A DNA stretch of 64,000 bases, from assembly GCA_028066055.1 (NCBI GenBank), contig JALCBY010000017.1:18459-82458 (forward strand). Direction: 5' to 3'. Position 1 is the stretch's first letter. Every line of letters starts with the position of its first letter. The DNA comes from Hyphomicrobiaceae bacterium. Lineage in GTDB: Bacteria > Pseudomonadota > Alphaproteobacteria > Rhizobiales > Methyloligellaceae. The notes under the pieces are model-generated. The model saw nothing but the letters and a program-made list of their open reading frames with translations, had not been told where the DNA came from and did not search any database. Below are positions 55,895-64,000 of the stretch, one piece after another. Both the position numbers and the translations under genes were made by a program.

Positions 55895-57220
55895 ATGAGC
55901 AACGCACTTAAACTTGGCATCGCCGGCCTCGGAAATGTCGGCACCGGCACAGTTGAGCTGATCTGTGCGCATGGCGATCAGTTTCGCGCCCGCGCCGGCC
56001 GCAGCCTGGAGATCGTGGCGGTTTCCGCCCGCGACCGGCTCAAAAACCGGGCAATCGATATCTCGCCCTATGCATGGTTCGACGATCCAGTGAAAATGGC
56101 GGCGGCAGAGGATGTCGATGTCTTCGTCGAATTGATCGGCGGCGAGGGCGGCGTGGCAAAGGCGGCAGTCGAAACGGCGATCAAGGCGGGCAAGCATGTT
56201 GTGACCGCCAACAAGGCCCTACTTGCCAACCACGGCGTGGAGCTCGCCCGCCTGGCGGACGAAAACGGCGTCGCTCTCAACTTCGAGGCCGCGGTTGCCG
56301 GGGGCGTCCCGGCAATCAAGGCGATCCGCGAAAGCCTGCTCGCAAACGAGATTTCCCGCGTCTACGGCATCCTCAACGGCACCTGCAATTACATCCTGAC
56401 GCGCATGCAGAAGGAAGAACGACCCTTCGCCGACGTGTTGCAGGATGCCCAGGATGCGGGCTACGCCGAGGCCGATCCGAGTTTCGACATCGGCGGCCAT
56501 GACACCGCGCACAAACTTTCCCTGCTGACGACCCTGGCCTTCGGTGTCGAAACCTCCTTCGACACGATCTACGTGGAAGGTATCGAGTCGATTTCCCTCA
56601 CCGATATCGAGGCGGCAGACGAATTGGGATACAAGATCAAACTGCTCGGCGTTGCACTGAGAACCGACAGCGGCATCGAGCAACGCGTTCACCCCACGAT
56701 GGTGCCGAAAAACACAGCGATTGCCGAAGTCGACGGCGCCACCAACTGCGTTGCCTTCGAAGGCGATTTTTCCGGCGACATCATGCTGATCGGGCCGGGG
56801 GCCGGGGCGCACCCGACCGCATCCGCCGTACTGGGCGACGCACTCGATATCGCGAAAGGCGTGGTGCTTCCGCCCTTTGCCCGGCGCACACAGGACCTTA
56901 AGCCCTACAAGAGGGCGCGCATGCGCGCCCACGAGGGCGGCTATTACATTCGCCTGTCCGTTTACGACCGGCCCGGCGCTTTTGCCGCCATCGCAGGGCG
57001 CATGGCGGAGGAGGGGATTTCCCTTAAGAGCATCGTTCAGCGCCGGCCGCCCTCCGCACTACCGGGAATTGATGCACAGTTAGATGACGGCTCACCGTTG
57101 CCAGTCGTGATGATCACGCATAAGACAACGGAAGCAGCCATTCGCGCGGCCTTCGAAAAGATCGAACAGGACCGCAACGTGAACGAGAAGCCACAGATGA
57201 TACGGATTGAGAAGTTATGA
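55895..57220 (+). CDS. hom: Homoserine dehydrogenase with ACT domain
   Basis: A 441-residue enzyme reducing aspartate semialdehyde to homoserine, the shared precursor of threonine and methionine. The NAD(P) loop is GIAGLGNVGTGTVELI at 8-23; VTANKALLANHGVELA, GILNGTCNYILTRM and GYAEADPSFDIGGHDTAHKL form the catalytic domain; the ACT domain is near 350-425 (RLSVYDRPGAFAAIAGRMAEEG). Its product feeds metY (45-46 kb) and the sequence is preceded by an aminotransferase gene. Confidence 0.95.
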   Translation: MSNALKLGIAGLGNVGTGTVELICAHGDQFRARAGRSLEIVAVSARDRLKNRAIDISPYAWFDDPVKMAAAEDVDVFVELIGGEGGVAKAAVETAIKAGKHVVTANKALLANHGVELARLADENGVALNFEAAVAGGVPAIKAIRESLLANEISRVYGILNGTCNYILTRMQKEERPFADVLQDAQDAGYAEADPSFDIGGHDTAHKLSLLTTLAFGVETSFDTIYVEGIESISLTDIEAADELGYKIKLLGVALRTDSGIEQRVHPTMVPKNTAIAEVDGATNCVAFEGDFSGDIMLIGPGAGAHPTASAVLGDALDIAKGVVLPPFARRTQDLKPYKRARMRAHEGGYYIRLSVYDRPGAFAAIAGRMAEEGISLKSIVQRRPPSALPGIDAQLDDGSPLPVVMITHKTTEAAIRAAFEKIEQDRNVNEKPQMIRIEKL

Positions 57221-57268
57221 TCAGCGTTCGGTACGATTGCAGATACTGACCGCGCAGGGGGCACACAG

Positions 57269-58255
57269 ATGGCAAAAAAAACTGACACGGAGTCCGGTTT
57301 GAGCCGGATGCTCACTCTTGAGATCGCGCGCGTGACCGAGGCAGCCGCCGTTGCGGCGGCAAAACTGCGCGGTCGCGGCGATGAAGTCGCGGCGGACCAG
57401 ACCGCGGTCGACGCCATGCGCCGGGAGCTCAACAGGCTTCCGATCAAGGGCCGGATCGTCATCGGCGAAGGCGAACGCGACGAAGCGCCGATGCTCTATA
57501 TCGGCGAAGAAGTGGGTACGGGAGACGGGCCCGACGTCGATATCGCCGTCGACCCGCTGGAAGGCACCACGATCTGCGCCAAGGCGGAACCCAATTCCCT
57601 GGCCGTCGTGGCATTCGCGGAGAAGGGCAGCCTGCTGCATTCGCCGGATATCTATATGGACAAGATCGCCATCGGTCCCGGCTACGAACCCGGCATCGTC
57701 GACCTCGACGCATCACCGAAAGAGAATCTGAATGCCCTGGCCAAGGCAAAGGGCGTGTCCGTCGACAACATCACCGCGTGCATTCTCGACCGCCCGAGGC
57801 ACGCAAAGATCATTGAAGCGGTGCGGGAAACCGGCGCGGCGATCCGCCTGATCGGCGACGGTGATATTGCCGGTGTCATTCACACCGCCAACGCCGCCGA
57901 GACCGGCATCGACATCTATATGGGCATCGGCGGCGCGCCGGAAGGCGTGCTCGCGGCGGCCGCGCTTCGCTGCATCGGCGGCCAGATGCAGGCCCGGCTG
58001 CACCCGATGAACGACCATCATCGCGAACGCGTCGCCGAAATCGGGATCGAGGACATCGACCGCAAATACACGATGCAGGATATGGCGTCGGGCGACGTGC
58101 TGTTCGCCGCCACGGGCGTCACCAGCGGCTCGATGCTGCGCGGCGTCCAGTTCAAATCGGACGGCGTGGAAACCGAAACCGTGATCATGCGCGCGAAAAC
58201 CAACACGGTGCGCTGGATCAGGACGGAGCACGGCGCCGGCAAGCAGGCGCTCTGA
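57269..58255 (+). CDS. glpX: Class II fructose-1,6-bisphosphatase
   Basis: A 328-residue Mg-dependent sugar phosphatase of gluconeogenesis. RIVIGEGERDEAPMLYIGEEVG, the metal site DIAVDPLEGTTICAK, and GIGGAPEGVLAAAALRCIGG are the GlpX hallmarks. It starts 48 bp after hom. It is followed 53 bp later by recJ, in the usual alphaproteobacterial order hom-glpX-recJ. Confidence 0.95.
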   Translation: MAKKTDTESGLSRMLTLEIARVTEAAAVAAAKLRGRGDEVAADQTAVDAMRRELNRLPIKGRIVIGEGERDEAPMLYIGEEVGTGDGPDVDIAVDPLEGTTICAKAEPNSLAVVAFAEKGSLLHSPDIYMDKIAIGPGYEPGIVDLDASPKENLNALAKAKGVSVDNITACILDRPRHAKIIEAVRETGAAIRLIGDGDIAGVIHTANAAETGIDIYMGIGGAPEGVLAAAALRCIGGQMQARLHPMNDHHRERVAEIGIEDIDRKYTMQDMASGDVLFAATGVTSGSMLRGVQFKSDGVETETVIMRAKTNTVRWIRTEHGAGKQAL

Positions 58256-58308
58256 CCTGAGCGAGACTGCGAATCATCCTATGACAGGGGGCAGGAGGTC
58301 ACAGCCCG

Positions 58309-60147
58309 ATGTCAGCCCTTGGCGCGCACTCCATTGACGATATGCCTCGGCCCGACGCGCTGCTTCGCGTCGAACGCTCCGCGCGCGGGTTACGCTGGGT
58401 CGACCGCCTCGATCCGGCGCGCGAAAACATGGCCATGACGCTCGCCCAGAGAGGAAAGCTGCCGGACATCGTTGCCCGCGTTCTGGCGGCGAGGGGCGCG
58501 GAACCCGAGGCGCTCGATGAATTTCTCAACCCGACGCTCAAATCTCTCATGCCCGACCCGTCCAAGCTGCGGGACATGGATCAGGCGGCGGAGCGGTTTG
58601 CCAGAGCGATCCGGGACAGGGAACATATCGCCGTTTTCGGCGACTACGATGTCGACGGGGGATCGAGCGTTGCACTGATCCGGCGATTCCTTGCCGCCCA
58701 CGGCCATGATGCACACCCCTATATTCCCGACCGGATGCTGGAGGGATACGGCCCGAATATCACGGCATTTGAGCAACTTGCCGGCGACGGCGCACAACTC
58801 ATCGTAACGGTCGACTGCGGCACCGTCGCACATCAGCCGATCGCGCGGGCGCGCGAACTGGGAACCGACGTTATCGTCCTCGACCATCATCAGGCCGACG
58901 AGCACCTTCCCGACGCCTTGGCCGTCGTCAACCCGAACCGCCTCGACGATATCTCAGCGCAGGGGCATCTCGCCGCGTGCGGTGTGGTGTTCCTTTTCCT
59001 GGTGGCCACCGCGCGCGTCCTGCGGCAATCGGACTGGTATGGCGATGGTAAGGAGCCGCCAGACCTCATGCAGTGGCTCGATCTGGTGGCGCTTGCGACC
59101 GTATGCGACGTGGTTCCGCTCACCGGTTTCAACCGCGCCCTGGTCAACAGGGGGCTTGAGGTGATGCGGATGCGGCGCAATGCGGGGCTGCGCGCGCTCG
59201 CCGACGTGATCGGTCTGGCGGCGGCTCCGACCACCTATCATCTCGGATTTGTCCTCGGGCCGCGTCTGAACGCAGGCGGGCGGATCGGCCGATCCGACCT
59301 GGCCGCGCAACTGCTGACAACCGAAGACGATGCAAAGGCAAATGAAATCGCCGCCACCCTCCATACGCTCAACGCGGAACGGCGTGCGATGCAGGACGCG
59401 CTTGAGGAAGAGGCGCTTGTGCAGGCTGCTGCGCGAATAGAACAGATGCCCGACGCGTCAGTTGCCATTGCCCACGGCGAGGGGTGGCACAAGGGCGTGG
59501 TCGGCCTTGTGGCGTCCCATCTTGTCGAGCGTTTCAGGCGCCCGGCCCTTGCCGTCGCATGGGAAAGCGACGGACCCGGTTCGGGGTCCGCGCGGTCCGT
59601 CGCAGGCGTGGATATGGGCGCTGCAATCCGCGCCGCGGTCGAGGAGGGGCACCTGGAGCGCGGCGGAGGGCACGAAATGGCAGCGGGTTTCTCCGTCTCG
59701 CGAAACAAAGCAGATGCCTTTTTTGAATTTGTCGAGCACGCGCTGCACGATCAGGTCATCACGGCACGCGAACAGGACAGCCTCAAGATCGACGGCGCCC
59801 TGATGGCGGCGAGCGCAACGCCTGACTTTCTCGACCTTCTGGACAGAGCCGGTCCTTTTGGCGCGGGCAATCCGCAGCCGCGGTTCGCCTTTGCCGCGCA
59901 CCGCTGCACATACGCCAAGATCGTCGGCGAGAAGCATGTGCGGTGTACGCTTAGCGCCAGCGACGGCAGCCGCCTCGACGCGGTGGCGTTCAACGCCGCC
60001 GCAACACCGGTCGGCGAGATCCTGTTGAATTCCGACGGGATGCCGATCCATGTGGCGGGGCGCCTGCGCCGCAGCGAATGGGGCGGGAGGAAGAAAATCG
60101 AGCTTCACATCGAGGACGCGGCCGACCCGCGGCGGGCGGCCGGATAG
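58309..60147 (+). CDS. recJ: Single-strand-DNA-specific exonuclease RecJ
   Basis: A 612-residue DHH-family 5'-3' exonuclease for recombination and mismatch repair. The metal motifs are FGDYDVDGGSSVALIRRF, VDCGTVAHQPI and LDHHQADEHLPDALAVVNPNR; the DHHA1 domain includes GRLR-type residues LGPRLNAGGRIGRSDLA and GWHKGVVGLVASHL, and the C-terminal OB fold begins near 490. All catalytic residues look intact. The 60-bp gap to tRNA-Glu holds no obvious terminator. Confidence 0.95.
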   Translation: MSALGAHSIDDMPRPDALLRVERSARGLRWVDRLDPARENMAMTLAQRGKLPDIVARVLAARGAEPEALDEFLNPTLKSLMPDPSKLRDMDQAAERFARAIRDREHIAVFGDYDVDGGSSVALIRRFLAAHGHDAHPYIPDRMLEGYGPNITAFEQLAGDGAQLIVTVDCGTVAHQPIARARELGTDVIVLDHHQADEHLPDALAVVNPNRLDDISAQGHLAACGVVFLFLVATARVLRQSDWYGDGKEPPDLMQWLDLVALATVCDVVPLTGFNRALVNRGLEVMRMRRNAGLRALADVIGLAAAPTTYHLGFVLGPRLNAGGRIGRSDLAAQLLTTEDDAKANEIAATLHTLNAERRAMQDALEEEALVQAAARIEQMPDASVAIAHGEGWHKGVVGLVASHLVERFRRPALAVAWESDGPGSGSARSVAGVDMGAAIRAAVEEGHLERGGGHEMAAGFSVSRNKADAFFEFVEHALHDQVITAREQDSLKIDGALMAASATPDFLDLLDRAGPFGAGNPQPRFAFAAHRCTYAKIVGEKHVRCTLSASDGSRLDAVAFNAAATPVGEILLNSDGMPIHVAGRLRRSEWGGRKKIELHIEDAADPRRAAG

Positions 60148-60206
60148 CACCGTTTTCTCAGTCTTGCAACGGCCCGGAATCCCATCTATATGAGCGGCGT
60201 GGTCAC

Positions 60207-60281
60207 GCCCCCTTCGTCTATCGGTTAGGACGCCAGGTTTTCAACCTGGAAAGAGGGGTTCGATTCCCCTAGGGGGTGCCA
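60207..60281 (+). tRNA. tRNA-Glu (anticodon TTC)
   Basis: Acceptor stem GCCCCCT/AGGGGGT, anticodon stem CCAGG/CCTGG around loop TTTTCAA (anticodon TTC), T-arm AGGGG-TTCGATT-CCCCT, discriminator G and encoded CCA at 60279-60281. Confidence 0.97.
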
Positions 60282-60329
60282 CACCGTCCCGTCGTTGCTT
60301 GCGGGTCCGGCCTGAGCGGCCTGAGCCGT

Positions 60330-60749
60330 CTACCAGTGGCCGGTATTTTCCATCGACGCCCACGGCTCCGTCTTCGGCAGGGCGTCGCCCTTCTGCAGAA
60401 GTTCAACCGAGATATTGTCCGGCGAACGAACGAACGCCATGCGGCCGTCGCGCGGAGGACGGTTGATCGTCACGCCCGCCTTCATCAGCCGTTCGCATGC
60501 CTCGTAGATATCGTCGACCCGGTAGGCCAGATGTCCGAAGTTCCGGCCCTCACCATACTCTTCCGGATCCCAATTGTAGGTCAGCTCGACCTGCGCTTCT
60601 TCGTCCCCGGGAGCCGCGAGGAAGATAAGGGTATACCGGCCCGCTTCATCCTCGCGCCGGCGCAGCTCCTCAAGGCCGAGTGCTTCACAGTAGAATTTGA
60701 GGGATTCGTCGACATCGCTTACGCGAACCATTGTATGCAGATATTTCAT
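60330..60749 (-). CDS. gloA: Lactoylglutathione lyase (glyoxalase I)
   Basis: A 139-residue metal enzyme that turns the methylglyoxal-glutathione adduct into lactoylglutathione. The four metal ligands are visible at His5, Glu55, His73 and Glu116 (HTMVRVSD, VELTYNW, FGHLAYRVDD, SVELLQKG), close to E. coli GloA. The C-terminus has a short extra tail. It faces tRNA-Glu. Confidence 0.94.
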   Translation of the reverse strand: MKYLHTMVRVSDVDESLKFYCEALGLEELRRREDEAGRYTLIFLAAPGDEEAQVELTYNWDPEEYGEGRNFGHLAYRVDDIYEACERLMKAGVTINRPPRDGRMAFVRSPDNISVELLQKGDALPKTEPWASMENTGHW

Positions 60750-61265
60750 GCCGCAGTCCTGTCCTGGGTTGATGTTCTTTTAATTCCGGCAGCCAGCGCC
60801 CCGGCGTTCAACGTTCATTTTAGCGCCACACCTCCAGTGCTCCTAGCATCCCGCACATAACATATCCGTTGGCCGAATCGCTGCAGATTCGCCAAAAAAT
60901 TCGCGAAACGGAGTCCATTCCCTCTTTGCGTGCAGGGCTCCCGCCGGTGATTCGTTGATGACTTGGGGAAAAGTCCGGGCCTTGCGTGTCCAATTTGCAA
61001 CAGCTTGACCACGCATATTCAGAAAAAACGGTTTCGCCGAATATCAGGGGTGAAATCAAGAAAGCTTGTTTTTCGCGGAAAATCATAGAGTTCCAAAAAA
61101 CGGATGCGAGATTGATTTCACTCTCCGGCGAGTGCGGAATTTTTCCGTGGCAATTTAGTACTAGCCTCCTTCGGCGTCAGTGCTATTTTTGAACCTGCAG
61201 GCTGCGTCCTGCACAAAAACTCAAAAGAGTCGGCGGGACGCGAAATAAAGCGGGGGTGTTGCGGC
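60750..61265. other. 516-bp non-coding stretch before the cold-shock gene
   Basis: No convincing gene is seen; a 68-codon frame at 60986-61192 has no Shine-Dalgarno and no recognisable protein. The left part must hold the gloA promoter. The right part is AT-rich and gives the cold-shock gene a possible long leader; a hairpin TGCAGG (61196-61201) / CCTGCA (61208-61213) lies 53 bp before its ATG. A long structured leader would fit cold-regulated translation, which is only inferred. Confidence 0.5.
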
Positions 61266-61853
61266 ATGGGGGCCAAAGGCTCACCATTTAGCGGAGATGT
61301 CTCGCCGATTGATGAGGCGACTCTAGACGCATCCGCAGATGTAATTGAGATTTCCGGAGCCATTAAGTGGTTCGACGCGGCCAAGGGCTATGGTTTTATC
61401 GTGCCCGACAACGGCATGGCCGATGTTCTGCTGCACGTCACGGTGCTGCGCCGGGATGGCCATCAAACGGCCTATGAGGGTGCGCGCGTCGTCTGTCAGG
61501 TCTTGCGCCAGCCGAGAGGGCTGCAGGCGTTCCGGATCCTGGAAATGGATGAGAGCACAGCCATCCATCCTTCCCAGCTTCCCCAGCGGACCCATGTTAA
61601 GGTCGTTCCCGAAGGCGACTTTGAAACCGCCGAAGTTAAGTGGTTCAATAAAATCCGTGGATATGGATTTTTGACCCGTGGACCGGATACACCCGATATT
61701 TTCGTACATATGGAGACCCTGCGCCGATTTGGTTTCGCGGAATTGCGACCCGGCCAGCAGGTTCTTGTGCGGTTTGGAAATGGTCCGAAGGGCCTCATGG
61801 CGGCTGAACTCAAGCCTGACACCGCGACGTCGTTGCCGGAAAGCGACAACTAG
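61266..61853 (+). CDS. Double cold-shock domain protein
   Basis: A 195-residue protein with two cold-shock domains. Each has the RNA-binding pair: [18 protein letters not shown] with VLLHVTVL in the first (about 30-90), and [18 protein letters not shown] with [12 protein letters not shown] in the second (about 122-188). A linker rich in Pro and Gln joins them and the first 28 residues are disordered. Such two-domain CSPs are common in alphaproteobacteria. It may act as an RNA chaperone. Confidence 0.93.
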   Translation: MGAKGSPFSGDVSPIDEATLDASADVIEISGAIKWFDAAKGYGFIVPDNGMADVLLHVTVLRRDGHQTAYEGARVVCQVLRQPRGLQAFRILEMDESTAIHPSQLPQRTHVKVVPEGDFETAEVKWFNKIRGYGFLTRGPDTPDIFVHMETLRRFGFAELRPGQQVLVRFGNGPKGLMAAELKPDTATSLPESDN

Positions 61854-61866
61854 CCGTCATATCCGT

Positions 61867-62370
61867 TTGCCCTGCCGGGACACCATATGCGGGACTCTGC
61901 GCGGCGTGGCCGGTGCGCTCTGCGTGCTGTTCATCGCTGCCTTGTCCGTGTGCCTCACCGTTACCTCAGCCAGCGCCCAGGCGGCGCACGAAAGGGAGCC
62001 ACTGGTCGTCACAACGTCCTCGGGAAAACATGAATTCGAGGTCGAGATCGCCAAGACGCGCGAACAACAGTCCCGCGGGCTGATGTTCCGCCGCTCGCTC
62101 GGCGACGGGGATGGCATGCTGTTCGTGCACGACGAGCCGCAGATCCTGAGCATGTGGATGCGGAATACCTATATTCCGCTCGACATGATCTTCATCCGGG
62201 ACGACGGCAAGGTTCATCGCATCGAGGCGTTTGCGGAACCTCTGTCGGAACGCATTATCGATTCGGGAGAAAAAGTGACCGCCGTCCTCGAACTGGCCGG
62301 CGGAACGGCCGCGCGCATCGGCTTGAAGCCGGGCGACAGCGTGGAACATCCGCACTTCAAATCGCCATAG
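61867..62370 (+). CDS. Secreted DUF192 family protein
   Basis: A protein of about 167 residues with a signal peptide (GALCVLFIAALSVCLTVTSASAQA) and a DUF192 domain: VEIAKTREQQSRGLMFRRSLGDGDGMLFV, SMWMRNTYIPLDMIFI and EPLSERIIDSGEKVTAVLELAGGTA. The start is unsure: TTG at 61867 or GTG at 61906 are both in frame; an ATG nearby is in another frame. The csp stop lies 13 bp before. Function unknown. Confidence 0.8.
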   Translation: MPCRDTICGTLRGVAGALCVLFIAALSVCLTVTSASAQAAHEREPLVVTTSSGKHEFEVEIAKTREQQSRGLMFRRSLGDGDGMLFVHDEPQILSMWMRNTYIPLDMIFIRDDGKVHRIEAFAEPLSERIIDSGEKVTAVLELAGGTAARIGLKPGDSVEHPHFKSP

Positions 62371-62486
62371 AGTCGACGCGCTGAACCGGGTCGCTTGTCG
62401 GACGCAGGCGAAACGTGTAATTCACAATTTGCGGACATACTTGATTGCTGCGGCGCGCTCGCGAAACAGCGATAGTTTGTCCATGT

Positions 62487-62563
<77 letters not shown>

Positions 62564-62610
62564 TTGGTTCTGAGAGTATGAGGATAGGTTTCAATTCAGC
62601 GGGACAGCTC

Positions 62611-62916
62611 ATGGTTGCACGCATCTACAGACCGGCCAAAACCGCGATGCAGTCGGGTACGGCAGCGACGAAAAAATGGATCCTCGAGTTTCAGCCCGAG
62701 AAGCGGCGCGAAGTCGAACCGCTGATGGGGTGGACAAGTTCGCGGGACATGAAATCGCAGATACGCATGCGGTTTTCGACCAAGGACGAGGCAATCGACT
62801 ACGCCCGGCGCAACGGCATTCCTTTTGTGGTCCGTGAGCCCAAGCCGCGCAAGCATGTCGCGAAGTCCTACGCCGACAATTTCAAATATGGGCGGATCGG
62901 CTCCTGGACACACTGA
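62611..62916 (+). CDS. NDUFS4-type complex I accessory subunit (ETC_C1_NDUFA4)
   Basis: A 101-residue protein of the mitochondrial NDUFS4/AQDQ family, an accessory subunit of NADH dehydrogenase in alphaproteobacteria. The pattern is MVARIYRPAKTAMQSG, then KWILEFQP, MGWTSSRDMKSQIRMRFST and the ending KPRKHVAKSYADNFKYGR. The ATG at 62611 fits relatives and has GGGA upstream. It lies between two tRNA genes. Confidence 0.92.
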   Translation: MVARIYRPAKTAMQSGTAATKKWILEFQPEKRREVEPLMGWTSSRDMKSQIRMRFSTKDEAIDYARRNGIPFVVREPKPRKHVAKSYADNFKYGRIGSWTH

Positions 62917-62971
62917 CGCCGACCGAATTCTGTTGTGCGCACCGGTAACGCCGATTGGCGCTGACCTTGCC

Positions 62972-63048
62972 GGTCCCGTAGCTCAACTGGATAGAGCAGC
63001 GGACTTCTAATCCGCAGGTTGCAGGTTCGAGTCCTGCCGGGATCGCCA
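62972..63048 (+). tRNA. tRNA-Arg (anticodon TCT)
   Basis: Acceptor stem GGTCCCG/CGGGATC (one G-T pair), anticodon stem GCGGA/TCCGC around loop CTTCTAA (anticodon TCT), T-arm GCAGG-TTCGAGT-CCTGC, discriminator G and encoded CCA at 63046-63048. Confidence 0.97.
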
Positions 63049-63219
63049 CATCTTCGAATTCGAAAGTTCAGAAAATGCGCCAACTTTCGTGCGCCGGTTT
63101 ATCCGGTCGTGCGCAGCCGCGCAAAAAATGCTGCATGAACGATATTGAGCTTCGGGCCAGCCGGCCCTATCTTATTGTGGGGACGAGAAACGGACTTTCT
63201 GCATCATGGGAGTGCCAAA

Positions 63220-63738
63220 ATGACCGCCTTTCGCAGCCTTAAGAACGCCACCTTCGCATCGCTCACCTGCGCCGCATTTGCCGCGCTTATGTCCCCGACC
63301 CCGGCCGAAGCCTTCAGCGGCGTGTATTACGACCACTCCGGGCGAAGCGCGATCAAGGTCACCCCGTGCGGTGGCGGCTTGTGCGGACGCATTGTGTGGC
63401 TGAAGAATGCGGCTCACAGCAAGGCGTGCGGCACGGCCATCATCGGCGGCGGGAAGCGCGTTGGGAAATCCTATGACACCGGCTGGATTTACAACCCGGA
63501 AAACGGCAGAAAATACAATGTCGAGGTCACCAAGATCAGTGCGTCCCAGCTCAAGGTGATGGGCTACGCAGGTTCTAAGATGCTGTCAAAGACAATGGTA
63601 TGGCGTCGTGCGCCTTCCAACCTCAAACCTTGCAGCCGGACCCGGAGTATCTCGGTCAACAAGGGCAACGCCGATCTCATCGATTTGAATTGGGGCGCTT
63701 TCCCTCAACTCGGCGAGAACGAAAAGAAGACAAACTGA
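63220..63738 (+). CDS. Secreted DUF2147 family protein
   Basis: A 172-residue exported protein. A signal peptide (ATFASLTCAAFAALMSPTPAEA) is followed by a DUF2147 beta-barrel-like domain with GVYYDHSGRSAIKVTPCGGGLCGRIVWLK and YDTGWIYNPENGRKYNVEV. The C-terminal 40 residues look like a variable tail. AGTG lies before the ATG at 63220. Function unknown; such proteins are found in the periplasm. Confidence 0.87.
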   Translation: MTAFRSLKNATFASLTCAAFAALMSPTPAEAFSGVYYDHSGRSAIKVTPCGGGLCGRIVWLKNAAHSKACGTAIIGGGKRVGKSYDTGWIYNPENGRKYNVEVTKISASQLKVMGYAGSKMLSKTMVWRRAPSNLKPCSRTRSISVNKGNADLIDLNWGAFPQLGENEKKTN

Positions 63739-63883
63739 GATCTGTCGCTACATCAGTTCTTGAGCGGGTTTTGCTGAAGTGGGCGCGCAACGGCGACACC
63801 CCCTGCGCCGCATGAGCAATCTTGTCTGAAGCGGTGCACGCCTCTTGTTTGCGTGTACGCCCGATCAGAATGGGTTGCGCGTC

Positions 63884-64000
63884 TCAGCCCACCTCGCGCA
63901 ATCTGGCAAATCCGGCATCGAGATCTGCCTTCAGGTCCTCGACATTTTCAAGGCCGATGAAGAAGCGGACCGCCGGACCTTCCGCTTTCCAGCGCGTCGC
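63884..64000 (-). CDS. metC: Cystathionine beta-lyase-like PLP enzyme, C-terminal end (cut by window)
   Basis: The minus-strand frame is open to the window edge and ends in TGA at 63886-63884, giving 38 residues. The sequence AVRFFIGLENVEDLKADLDAGFARLREVG has the Cys/Met PLP-enzyme C-terminal signature (IGLENVEDLKADL), in which cystathionine beta-lyases and gamma-synthases are hard to separate. The gene starts outside the window. Between it and DUF2147 (63739-63883) nothing was recognised apart from a weak hairpin. Confidence 0.7.
   Translation of the reverse strand, partial: ATRWKAEGPAVRFFIGLENVEDLKADLDAGFARLREVG

Noticed and set aside
60986..61192. Possible 68-residue gene in the gap before the cold-shock gene
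   Set aside because: No Shine-Dalgarno, no signal peptide and no known motif; more likely leader or promoter DNA.

Overview
The window is high-GC chromosomal DNA from an alphaproteobacterium, most likely of the Hyphomicrobiales (Rhizobiales) type. The evidence is gene content and order: the ldtR-ldtP pair, a C4-pathway 5-aminolevulinate synthase (hemA), the nrdR-ribD-ribE-ribBA-ribH-nusB-thiL run, the DUF177-plsX-fabH-ihfA-merR run, a COX15-type heme A synthase, a CBP3-type cytochrome bc1 chaperone, an NDUFS4-type complex I subunit, a class I PHA synthase, DUF2842 and a RibBA with a decayed RibA half. I cannot name a genus from sequence alone.

Layout. 0-11.2 kb is housekeeping: the recO tail, parC, a GNAT enzyme, then a leftward block of threonine ammonia-lyase/hemB and RDD/SLC13 permease/bpt, plus an extensin-like protein and a 3-hydroxyisobutyryl-CoA hydrolase. 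11.2-16.7 kb holds ldtR-ldtP (cell-wall 3-3 cross-linking and its regulator), hemA and a CoA-transferase-like pair. 16.8-32.4 kb is a rightward core: glyA, nrdR, riboflavin synthesis, nusB, thiL, an MFS carrier, the H+-pyrophosphatase hppA with a strong terminator, bamE (leftward), then bc1 chaperone/DUF177/plsX/fabH/ihfA/merR, ending at tRNA-Pro(GGG).

32.4-43.8 kb is the accessory part. Next to the tRNA lie a two-gene unit encoding a bufferin-like (DUF2282) secreted peptide without the two central cysteines and a PAN/Apple-like cysteine-rich secreted protein, then a Gly/Tyr-rich secreted protein. An exopolysaccharide locus follows: polymerase/ligase, initiating sugar-phosphate transferase, glycosyltransferase, export lipoprotein, chain-length protein with a decayed kinase domain, FemAB/CelD-like protein and polysaccharide deacetylase.

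43.8-64 kb returns to housekeeping: ctaA, a leftward metY operon, rplM-rpsI, argC, phaC, an aminotransferase plus hom, glpX, recJ, gloA, a double cold-shock protein, three tRNAs (Glu, Pro, Arg), an NDUFS4-like subunit and the C-terminal end of a cystathionine beta-lyase-like gene.

Two near-identical 88-89 bp palindromic elements sit at 3.15 and 43.78 kb, in opposite orientation, each between the 3' ends of convergent genes. These elements, the unusual bufferin-like unit and the exopolysaccharide locus are the most interesting parts. I saw no CRISPR array, no intact transposase, no prophage and no toxin-antitoxin or restriction system. All functions are from sequence recognition; no database search was run.
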